From contig MU602763.1 in assembly GCA_025201865.1 (NCBI GenBank), positions 18,145 through 32,566 of the forward strand: a stretch of DNA of 14,422 nucleotides, written 5' to 3'. A model generated the notes under the pieces. The model did not search any database and was not told the DNA's origin. It saw only the letters and a program-made list of their open reading frames with translations. Source of the DNA: Ramicandelaber brevisporus. Taxonomy: Eukaryota; Kickxellomycota; Ramicandelaberales; Ramicandelaberaceae. Shown here piece by piece: positions 1 through 7,916 of this stretch. Position numbers and translations under genes: made by a program. Numbering within the stretch: the stretch's first letter is position 1; each line of letters begins with the position of its first letter.

Positions 1-857
1 GCGTGCACCTTGTAGTCCATCATCAGCGGAATGGTTTGAGCAATCGGGAATGCCGGCTGCTGGAGTGCTGGCTCCTTGTCGCACGGCTGAGCAACGCGCT
101 CAAGAATGTCGTCCCGCACAATCACAACTGTGGCACCGCTTGGGCCAATATTCTTTTGGGCACCAGCATAGATGATGGCGTACTTGGACACGTCAATCTT
201 GCGCGAGATAAAGTTGGACGACATGTCACACACGATTGGAACATCAGCATCATTGGCAGCCTTGAGCGCCTGAGCCAGGATGTCGTTCTCGTCGTCAATT
301 GGCGGGAACTCAACACCATGAACCGTCTCATTGTCGCAGTAGTAAACGCACATGGCTTTACCTGGCGGCGAGAAGCGCCACTGATCAACCGAGTTTGGAA
401 TACCGCTGTATGCGCCGCGCTGTTCCTTGGTATCGAATACCACGTTTACGTTCACGCCGAGGCGTCTCGCCTCATTGGCAGCCGCGCGAGACCACGAGCC
501 AGTAACCAAGAAGTCCATTGTTGGCTGAGCGCTCTTATCGTCGCCTGGGTTTGCGGCATGATAAGCAGCATAGCGGTCATGAACAACACGCGACGCCAGC
601 AGGTTCAGAACGGTTGACGAAAACTGGCCGGAGCCACCGCCTTGCAGGAAGAGGACCTTGTAGTTGTCAGGAACGGAGATTAGGCTGCGCAGCTGGGCTT
701 CGGTGTGGTCCATAAGAGCTTGGAACTCTTTGGAACGGTGCGACACTTCCATAACGGAGAGGCCGGTGTTGCTAAAGTTGAAGAAGCCTTCGTGTGCCTT
801 CTGAAGCACGCTTGGTGGCAACATGGACGGACCAGCTCCAAAGTTAATAGGCGCCAT
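1..857 (-). CDS. SER1: Phosphoserine aminotransferase, 3' end outside the window
   Basis: This PLP-dependent transaminase makes O-phosphoserine from 3-phosphohydroxypyruvate and glutamate, the second step of the phosphorylated serine pathway, in the cytosol. The minus-strand frame opens with ATG at 857 and stays open for 285 codons to the window edge. The family is about 360-400 residues, so roughly the last quarter is missing. Visible family marks are the N-terminal NFGAGP (residues 5-10), the glycine-rich LQGGGSGQF segment, TGSWSRAA, the cofactor-pocket DMSSNF, and AGAQKNIGPSG with the probable Schiff-base lysine at residue 235. There is no frameshift or intron in the visible part. KRR1 lies upstream on the same strand, 390 bp away, and the two are presumably separate transcripts. 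Identity is very likely from these motifs; the symbol follows yeast usage. Confidence 0.95.
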   Translation of the reverse strand, partial: MAPINFGAGPSMLPPSVLQKAHEGFFNFSNTGLSVMEVSHRSKEFQALMDHTEAQLRSLISVPDNYKVLFLQGGGSGQFSSTVLNLLASRVVHDRYAAYHAANPGDDKSAQPTMDFLVTGSWSRAAANEARRLGVNVNVVFDTKEQRGAYSGIPNSVDQWRFSPPGKAMCVYYCDNETVHGVEFPPIDDENDILAQALKAANDADVPIVCDMSSNFISRKIDVSKYAIIYAGAQKNIGPSGATVVIVRDDILERVAQPCDKEPALQQPAFPIAQTIPLMMDYKVH

Positions 858-1247
858 ATGCAGTGTTGATCAGCTGAGTTGTGCTGCGCTGTGTTGTGCT
901 GCGTCGCAGGTGTATATGTATGTGTGTATATGTATGTGTGTGTACGTGTTTACTGTTTCTCGCAAGGAAGATGAGGAACGGAACGCAAAACAAAAGAGCA
1001 GCTGCCTTTGGGAAGGGGAGAGGGGGCGAAGCTGACAATTTGAATCCCTTGCATCCGGAATAGCTCGGATGCCAATCACATCCTGACTCACACGTTAAAT
1101 CAATCCAAGCGATGCAAACATGCTCAAGTAATGACAATAAGAGTAATAAGAGTAATAATGATGCTCTTGTTTTTTTTATATATATTGCTTAAACGAGTAA
1201 AGAAAAAGAACAATGACTGCTAACTAACTCACTAACTGCCTGACTAA
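858..1247. promoter_or_regulatory. Spacer: KRR1 3' flank and SER1 promoter/leader
   Basis: This 390 bp has no supported gene. Reading on the minus strand, the KRR1 end is followed by short CTAA-like repeats, then a TATATATAAAAAAAAC stretch (around 1174-1189) that could serve as a yeast-like 3'-end signal. The SER1-proximal part carries a CA/TA-type repeat, a small palindrome CTGCG-T-CGCAG (899-909) and the E-box-like CAGCTGATC ending 11 nt before the SER1 ATG. No convincing TATA box or binding site can be assigned. Confidence 0.4.
910..949. repeat. TG/TA microsatellite in the SER1 leader or promoter
   Basis: A perfect 14-nt unit (TGTATATGTATGTG) is present twice in tandem at 911-924 and 925-938, followed by more TG. 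On the SER1 sense strand it reads as CA/TA-rich DNA about 50-90 nt before the start codon. Confidence 0.85.
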
Positions 1248-2660
1248 TTAGTCATCTTCGTTATCGCTGTCCGCAGCTTTCCTCCGCTTCTTGTCCTTCT
1301 TCTCCTTCTTCTCCTTCTTGCTCTTCTTCTTTGAGCTGGATGAGTCGAGATAGTCGTCGTCGGATCCTTCAACAACTGCGCTGGATGCAGATGGTTTTGA
1401 TTCGCTCTTGTTCTTCAGGAACTTGGCACGCAATGCATCAATCTCACTTCTCGAGGCATCGCTGGATGGTGCAGCTGCCGACGAGGATGAAGATGAATCC
1501 TTATCCTGCTGACGCTTACGCTTGCGGTCACGGCGTTCCCGAACCTCTGCCGCTGCCGAGTCTTCGCGATCGGCATCCTCCGTTGGTGCCTCGAATGCCT
1601 TGTTGCGCTTCTCTTCACGCTTGACAGCTGCCTCAATTTGACGCTCGTTACGCTCCTCAATCTTCCTGGCAGCGATTTCCTTTGGACGCAAAAAGTACTC
1701 ACCAGACTCGAGCTGCTTATCAATCTTGCTCTGCTGCATCTCTGGCGGGAATGGAGTGTACTCCTTCTTCTTTGGTTTGATTGGCGCATCCTCACCATCG
1801 GCATCAGCAGTACCAGTACCAGTACCAGTACCAGTACCAGTAGCAGCGACAGCAGCGGCTTCGCGCTCCTTCTGAGTTTGCAATGGCACACGAGTCTTGA
1901 CATTCTTCTTTTTGAACTTGGGCAAGAACCGATCCCAATTCTCCTCCTTCAGTGCTGGATCCTTGGCCAATTCACGCTTAATCATGAGCACTTTGATGTG
2001 ATAGATTGGATGAATGTTGTTGATGCAGTCGAAAATGATTCGGCTGACAATCTTGATTCCCTGGCGGCCTCCCATCACTGCCACAGTGTTACCTTGAACA
2101 AACAAGTACGTCTCCGTCAACAACTCCAGCGCCTTCAAAGTGTTGCCATTTGGCCCAATGAGACGCTGTCGACGCTTGATGAATCGCTCCTTGTTTCTGA
2201 TAATCTTGCCAATCTTCAAAATGTCGCACAGCATGTTATCGTCCAGAATCTTGATAGCCTGCGGGAATGGAACACTACGAGCCAGCAGCTTGAGCAAATC
2301 GCGCGCCTTCAAGATGATGTACGGGTCGCGAGTCTTGCGAGTGGTCGACACTGACATGCTACCTTCAACCAAGTCGAGCAAACAGGAGATGCCGTGCTTT
2401 TCAAGCGCTTTGGTAACGTGCGGCCACACTTCGCGCAGGTACTGTTCGCGGTACTTTGGGAACATGACAGAAAACGACGACACTTCGGTTAAAGCTGAGA
2501 CATTAGCGTTGTCATCAGCAGTCCACGGCTGAATCGCCCAGTGATCAATATCCTCATTGTCCCATGGCTTATCCTTGCGGTACTTTTTGTGGTTCTTGCC
2601 GTTCTCTGTCGACGACGACGACGGCGGAACTGCTGGAGCTGAGTGGCCGACTGTAGACAT
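1248..2660 (-). CDS. KRR1: KRR1 small-subunit processome component (KH-domain protein)
   Basis: Krr1 is a nucleolar RNA-binding protein needed for 18S rRNA processing and 40S subunit assembly. The 470-residue product contains the family signature [12 protein letters not shown] (30-41), FPKYREQYL (67-75), DLVEGSMSV (96-104), [11 protein letters not shown] (125-135) and the KH-type loop [19 protein letters not shown] (164-182), where GPNG is the GXXG element. [16 protein letters not shown] (217-232) and [10 protein letters not shown] (301-310) follow. I chose the ATG at 2660 because the frame further upstream has no ATG and is A-rich leader. Yeast Krr1 is about 316 residues; here residues from about 355 on are an added tail of acidic, serine-rich and lysine-rich stretches, with a [15 protein letters not shown] cluster likely to act as a nucleolar/nuclear signal. 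A TG-dipeptide run occupies residues 274-284. No intron is seen. Confidence 0.96.
   Translation of the reverse strand: MSTVGHSAPAVPPSSSSTENGKNHKKYRKDKPWDNEDIDHWAIQPWTADDNANVSALTEVSSFSVMFPKYREQYLREVWPHVTKALEKHGISCLLDLVEGSMSVSTTRKTRDPYIILKARDLLKLLARSVPFPQAIKILDDNMLCDILKIGKIIRNKERFIKRRQRLIGPNGNTLKALELLTETYLFVQGNTVAVMGGRQGIKIVSRIIFDCINNIHPIYHIKVLMIKRELAKDPALKEENWDRFLPKFKKKNVKTRVPLQTQKEREAAAVAATGTGTGTGTGTADADGEDAPIKPKKKEYTPFPPEMQQSKIDKQLESGEYFLRPKEIAARKIEERNERQIEAAVKREEKRNKAFEAPTEDADREDSAAAEVRERRDRKRKRQQDKDSSSSSSAAAPSSDASRSEIDALRAKFLKNKSESKPSASSAVVEGSDDDYLDSSSSKKKSKKEKKEKKDKKRRKAADSDNEDD
1808..1837. repeat. CAGTAC hexanucleotide repeat inside KRR1
   Basis: Five perfect copies of CAGTAC, followed by a CAGTAG variant, encode alternating Thr-Gly in Krr1 (residues 274-284). 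The six-base unit preserves the frame, so copy-number change would only lengthen or shorten a linker between the conserved core and the YTPFPP motif. Confidence 0.9.
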
Positions 2661-2918
2661 TGACTGCTTGCTGTTTGCTGTTTGTCGCTTTGGATCAACT
2701 GACGGTGAGTTTTCTTTTTCTTTTTGTTTTTGTTTTTTGTTGTTTTTGTTTTGAATCAAATCCAGCTCCCCAGTTGAAACCGTAATTGAAAAGTCTTGAC
2801 TAAAAACTCAATACGAAACGCACTGACAACTCTACACACAGTCGGTTCACTGCGCTACAATACTATTATAGCATTAAATGAATCTATTAAAGTTATAAAA
2901 AATAGTGTATTATGCAAA
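2661..2918. promoter_or_regulatory. Spacer: zinc-finger gene 3' flank and KRR1 promoter/leader
   Basis: On the minus strand the last 100 nt or so before KRR1 is a T-poor leader of CAAAAAC/AAAAAG type runs (about 2705-2756) with no ATG in the KRR1 frame. The part next to the zinc-finger stop codon (2840-2918) is very A/T-rich, as expected for a 3' untranslated region, but no canonical AATAAA is visible there. I see no RNA gene. Confidence 0.4.
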
Positions 2919-5900
2919 TTACGAGTTATTTACAAGTCGCCAGAAGTCAGGATCATCAGGCAGTGGCATATTAAACATGTTATATTGTGACAGCTGAGAC
3001 TGCGGATGAGAGTGCTGTTGAGTCGAGTGAGACTCTATAGATACTGTCGCTGTTAATAGTGCATGAACATTATCTTCATCACTAAACCCGCTAAGTTCTA
3101 TTTCAATGTCCTCTTCGTCATCACATTCGTTAATTTCCAGACTCGTCGAGTTAGTTGGCTCGGCAATACTATTGACAGCGCTACTTGCTTGATCAGTGCG
3201 AGTAATGAAAAAGCACAAATATCGCGATTCTGTATAGAATACTCGCAATATTAATGCTGGAACTGTTGTTATATTTTCGCCTTGATGAATGAATCTTTTG
3301 TGATTAGTCTTATTCTGAGCTGTGTTGCCACAATGTCCACAGTCTGATGTAATGCAAACCCAACCTTGGATAAAATCTGGATCCTGCTGCTGATCTGGCT
3401 GGCTGATTACAGATGCGAGATATGGGTTGCTGGTATGTTGATTGATATTGGGATCAGCGTTGGCATTCACTGCACTTTCTGGTAGAATCACATTATCAAT
3501 CGATATCTCATTATACCCATGTTTCTGCTGCAGGTGTGTAAGCAGACATTCTGGCACTAACCTGCATACATAGCAAATAAACACTCCAATAGTAGTATGA
3601 TAGCCACATCTAGTCTCATGAATGTAAAATTTATCCACCCTCAACTGTTGAGAGGCGAGTTGTCTTCTTTTGGCAATTGGCTGTTGCTGTTGATCATTAT
3701 CTTCGTCATCACTATCAGCACCTGTTTGTTTTATTGATCCACTATGAACGCTATGAATATGATAATAAATAGCAGCAACTGTGTTGCATGTTTTGTCACA
3801 ATCTGGAACTGGACATGACCATCGATCATCCAAAGACTGGCGGCTTAGAGTGTAAGTCTCACCACGTACAGTAACCACAACTTCTATCTTGTGCTCTCTT
3901 CGATGCCTGCAAAGTTGATCAGATGAGTTGAAGAAACATTCACAATTTTCATATTCGCATTTCCACTGCTTCTTTTTATTGATTACATCTGCAGTCTCAA
4001 TCTCATCCTGATCGATCTCATCTCCATTCTCATCTCGAGCATTCAATCCATCGTGCTGGTTCACTGTGTTACTACTGTTTGTGACGGCGCCACTTGACTG
4101 GTCAATGCAAGTAATGAGAAAGCATGAGGCGTGTACTTTCGCGTAGTGCAATCTCAGTACAAGTGCTAGGACTGTCGAGAATTGTTCACCTTGATGCATA
4201 CTTTTGTGGTCATACTTCTTCTTAGTCGAATTGCTACAATATCCGCAGTCAGATGTAACACACAGCCAGCCCTGAACAATGTCTGGATGCTGCTGCTGCT
4301 GCTGCTGCTGATGTGGTTGGCTAATAGCCAATGCGAGATGTGAGTTGTCGAGCTGTTGATTAATATGAGGATCAGCACCTGCAGTTATTGCACTATCTGG
4401 CAGAATAGCATTATCAATCGACTTTTCATCATATCCATGTTTCTGCTGCACATGAGTTAGCAGGCATTCCGGCACCAGTCTACATTCGTGACAAATGAAC
4501 ACTCCAATAGTATTATGATAGCCACAACGAACTCCATTCACATAAAAGTCATCTACATTGAAAAACTGAAAGGCGTATGGCTTTCTCTTGATAATTTGGT
4601 GCTGCTGTTGATCACTATTGTCATCGTCTTCACTATTAGCACGTTTCTGTGTCAACAATGTGCTATGAACGCTTCGAATATGGTTACGAGTAGCATTAAC
4701 TGTTGTGTGTGTTCTCTCACACTCTGGAACTGGACATACCCATAGATCATCTAAAGACTGACGGCTAAGATTGAAAATCGTACCAAGTACAGTAATCACA
4801 ACCTCAAGCTCGTGCTCTCGCCGATGTGCGCTAAGTTGAGCAGCTGAATTGTAGGAACACCCGCAATTAGGATATTCACACTTCAATTGTCGCATGCGAT
4901 TGGATTCATCTGTGATCTCATTCTGGTCAGTATCTTCTTCATCCTCATCATGTGTATTCGATCCATTGTGGCTGTAGTCGAGTTTGTGCTGATTCATTCT
5001 TTTACCACTGGTTGTGACATCATCACTTGCCTGATTAATTCGACTAATGAAAAAGCAACCAGCCCTCGATGCGGTACAAAGTAATCGCAAAATTAGAGCA
5101 GGAACTGTTGTTATCTGTTCACCTTGGTGAATGCGATATTTGTGACCAAACATATTCTGATCTGTATAACCACAGTGTCCACAATCGGATACAACACACA
5201 ACCAACCTTGCACAATATCCTTATGCTGCTGTAGTTGATTTGGCTGACTAATTGCTGCTGCGAGATGTGGGTTGTTGGTATGCTGATTAATACTTGGATC
5301 AGCACTTGCGTTTACTGCACTGTCTGGTAGAGCAGAGTTGTCAATCGACTTCTCATCGTATCCATGTTTCTGCTGCAAATGAGTTAGCAGGCATTCTGGC
5401 ACCAACTTACAATCGTGACAAACGAACACTCCAATGGCGTTATAATAGCCACATCGAACTCCAATTACATAAAAATTATCCATATCAACGAAATACCGCT
5501 TGCGCTGTATAATCTGACCTGGAGGCTGTTGATAGCATTGCTGTTGTCCCATAGTATTATCATGAAATCTTCGTACATGCTTATATACACCATCGGCTGT
5601 TTTGTATGTCAATCTACAATTCCGAACAGGACATGTCCATCGATCATCCAACGACTGCCGTGCTAGAGTATAAGTCTTTCCAAGTACATTGAGTTCGGTT
5701 TGGAGTTTGTGCTCATGCTGATGTACTTTCAAATAAACAGCCATATTGAAAATACGGCCACATCCTGAATATTCGCAAATCCATTGTTGCTGATTCTTGG
5801 GTGTAGATGATGCTTGACTTTGCCCAATGTCTCCATTGTCATCCTGAGCGCCGAATCCATTGCGGCTATAGTCAAGTTCGTGCTGGTCCATCATGTTACT

Positions 5901-7326
5901 ACTGTTTGTGATATGGTTGCCTGTGGCTGTATCCAACAGACTAATGAGGAAGCACAAACTTCGTCTTGTCGTATAAAATAGTCGTAATACGAGGGCTGGA
6001 ACTGTCGACAGTTGTTCGCCTCTATGCTCCTCAAACTGATGTTTATATATAGATGCTTTAATGGAATAACAATGACCACAATCAGCTTTAGCACAAAGCC
6101 AACCAGGCACAATGTCTTGCCGCTGCTGATACGGTCGTCTAATTGCAGCTGCGAGATGTAAGTTGCTGGTGTGCTGATCAATATTAGGATCGGCATTTGC
6201 ATTTATTGCACTTTCTGGCAGAAACACACTCTCAACAGACTTCTCATCATACTCATGTTTCTGCTGTAAGTGTGTGAGTAAACATTCCGGCACCAACCTG
6301 CATTCGTGGCAAGTGAACACTCCAGTCGCAGTATGATAACCACAGCGAACTCCATCCACATAAAAATTATCCACACCGCGGTAATAAATTCTGCGCCGAG
6401 TGACCTGAACTGGAAACGGTTGCTGCTGTTGCTGCTGCTCCATAGTATTATCATGATATGCTCGTATGTGATTATATACAGTATTAACTGTTTTGTATGA
6501 CATTGTACAATCTAGAGCTGGGCATGGCCAACGATCATCCAGAGACTGACGAGTCAGAGTGTAAGTCTTTCCAAATACATTAACCTCGGCATCGAGCATG
6601 TGCTCACGCTGGTGTGCTCTAAGCTGACCAGCCGAGCTGAGGAGTTGTTCACAACCATCATATTCACATTTCCATTGCTGGCTCTGATTCTGGTCGGTAC
6701 CATCTTCATTCTCATCCTGTGTGTCAAATCCATTGCTGTTGTTGTAGTCGAGTTTGTGCTGGTTCACTGTGTTGTTACCACTGGCTGTGACATCATCACT
6801 TGCTTGGCCAATGCGAGTAATGAGAAAACATGAACTTTGTGTTGTCGATAAACTAAGTCGTAATACCAGAGCAGGAGCTGTTATCAACTGCTCATCTTGA
6901 TGCATAGCTGTCCTGTGATAAAACTTATTATGAAATGTGTAGCCACAATAGTCACAATCAGATGTAACACATGACCAGCCTTGGACAATGTCCGGATGAT
7001 GCTGCCGATATGGTTTGCTAATTGCTGATGAAAGATGTGGATTGCTAGTGTGCTGATTGATATTGGGATCAGCACTTGCATTTACTGCACTGTCCGGTAT
7101 AAGTTCATTATCCATCGATTTCTCATCATATCCATGTTTCTGCTGCAGGTGTGTAAGCAGACATTCCGGCACCAACCTGCATTCGTAACAAATGAACACT
7201 CCAACAGTATTATTATAGCCACAACGAATTTCATCCACGTAAAAATTATCCACATCATGGAAACGGTATCGATACCGTGCCATCTGAGGTGCATGCTGCT
7301 GGTGCTGCTGCTGCTGCTGCTGCTGC

Positions 7327-7372
<46 letters not shown>

Positions 7373-7852
7373 GCTTCAGAGCATCACCATGACATGCCCG
7401 TATGTGATTATGTGCAACATTAACTGTTTTGTATTCCAATCTACAATTTGGAATAGGGCATGGCCATCGATCATTTAAAGACTGTCGGGTTAGAATGTGT
7501 GCCCTTCCAAATATATTAAGTGCGGCTTGGAGTCTGTGCTCATGCTGGTGCATTCTCAGATGGGTAGAATGAGAGAAACTACAAAGACATTCAGGATACT
7601 CGCAGCCCCACCGTTGGTTCTGACTGGATGCTTCTGTAGTCTCTTCATCGTCATCGTCATCATCATCATCATCATAGTCCTCGGATTTGATTTCACCTTC
7701 TTCGTATTCTTCACTGTCAATATCTGAGTCAAATTCGACTTTGATATCATCTATTGAGAGACTCCGCTTGAGCTTGGCTTGCACATCAACTGCTGTTGCT
7801 GCTGCTGCTGTTGCTGCTGTTGCTGGCTCTGCCTTGATCTTCACGGTCGACA

Positions 7853-7853
<1 letters not shown>
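2919..7853 (-). CDS. Giant zinc-finger protein with five tandem four-module units
   Basis: This 1644-residue product with no introns is unrecognised as a named gene. Residues 1-80 are Ala-rich then strongly acidic, with a run of nine Asp and three psi-K-x-E motifs (IKAE 6-9, IKVE 37-40, IKSE 55-58). Five units follow; their first zinc cysteines are at residues 84, 396, 693, 992 and 1299. Each unit contains C-X4-C-X12-H-X3-H, C-X4-C-X12-H-X4-H, C-X2-C-X9-H-X4-H (core RLVPECLLTHLQQKH) and C-X4-C-X12-H-X3/4-H preceded by a conserved GW. All 20 ligand sets are intact. The third and fourth modules together resemble, from memory, the paired finger of OrsD/DUF3505 proteins, which often occur in fungal mobile-element-related genes. 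Nucleic-acid or SUMO-regulated chromatin binding is inference. The start ATG has G at -3 and directly follows a CAGC repeat. Codon use is A/T-richer than in neighbouring genes. Confidence 0.85.
3130..7613 (-). repeat. Five tandem ~300-codon units in the zinc-finger gene
   Basis: Unit spacing measured at the first zinc cysteine is 312, 297, 299 and 307 codons (codons starting at 7604, 6668, 5777, 4880 and 3959). Between the fingers each unit also repeats LTRQSLDDRW-like, NFYVxxxRCGY, GYDEKSIDN, NADPNINQHTSNPHL, DIVQGWLC and PALVLRL segments. The linker between modules two and three is variable: polyglutamine in units 1-3 and an Asp/Glu-rich insert in units 4 and 5. The most conserved DNA is the third module, whose copies differ mainly at synonymous positions. 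Confidence 0.93.
7305..7373 (-). repeat. Polyglutamine tract, CAA15-CAG8
   Basis: Twenty-three consecutive glutamine codons lie in the linker between modules two and three of unit 1. On the coding strand there are 15 CAA codons followed by 8 CAG codons, then CAC CAG CAG CAT. The equivalent linkers of the other units have much shorter Q runs, so this copy has expanded locally. Confidence 0.95.

Positions 7854-7896
<43 letters not shown>
7853..7896. repeat. TGGC x11 tetranucleotide repeat abutting the zinc-finger start codon
   Basis: Eleven perfect TGGC units begin within the start codon (the complement of its A is base 7853) and extend into the leader. On the sense strand this is a CAGCCAGC... 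leader ending directly in CATG. It has no ATG, so length change would alter leader structure without creating upstream starts. Confidence 0.92.
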
Positions 7897-7899
<3 letters not shown>

Positions 7900-7916
7900 T
7901 CGTTGGGTAGATCAGC
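7895..7916. promoter_or_regulatory. Perfect 7-bp hairpin in the zinc-finger gene leader
   Basis: GCTGATC (7895-7901) and GATCAGC (7910-7916) are exact inverted copies separated by an 8-nt loop. The stem sits at the outer end of the TGGC repeat, about 40-60 nt before the start codon on the minus strand. It could be an mRNA hairpin or a protein-binding palindrome; neither is shown. Confidence 0.4.

Noticed and set aside
3-617. 204-codon plus-strand open frame at the window start
   Set aside because: It lies opposite the SER1 gene, whose transaminase motifs are unambiguous on the minus strand.
2661-2759. Extended Krr1 N-terminus rich in Asn, Lys and Gln
   Set aside because: It would need a TTG start; the sequence is A-rich leader and the first ATG at 2660 leads straight into the conserved family start.
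2919-7853. Zinc-finger gene as an intact transposase
   Set aside because: No DDE/RNase H, tyrosine recombinase, helicase or reverse transcriptase motif is visible, and no terminal inverted repeats or target duplications flank it; only the finger type recalls mobile-element proteins.
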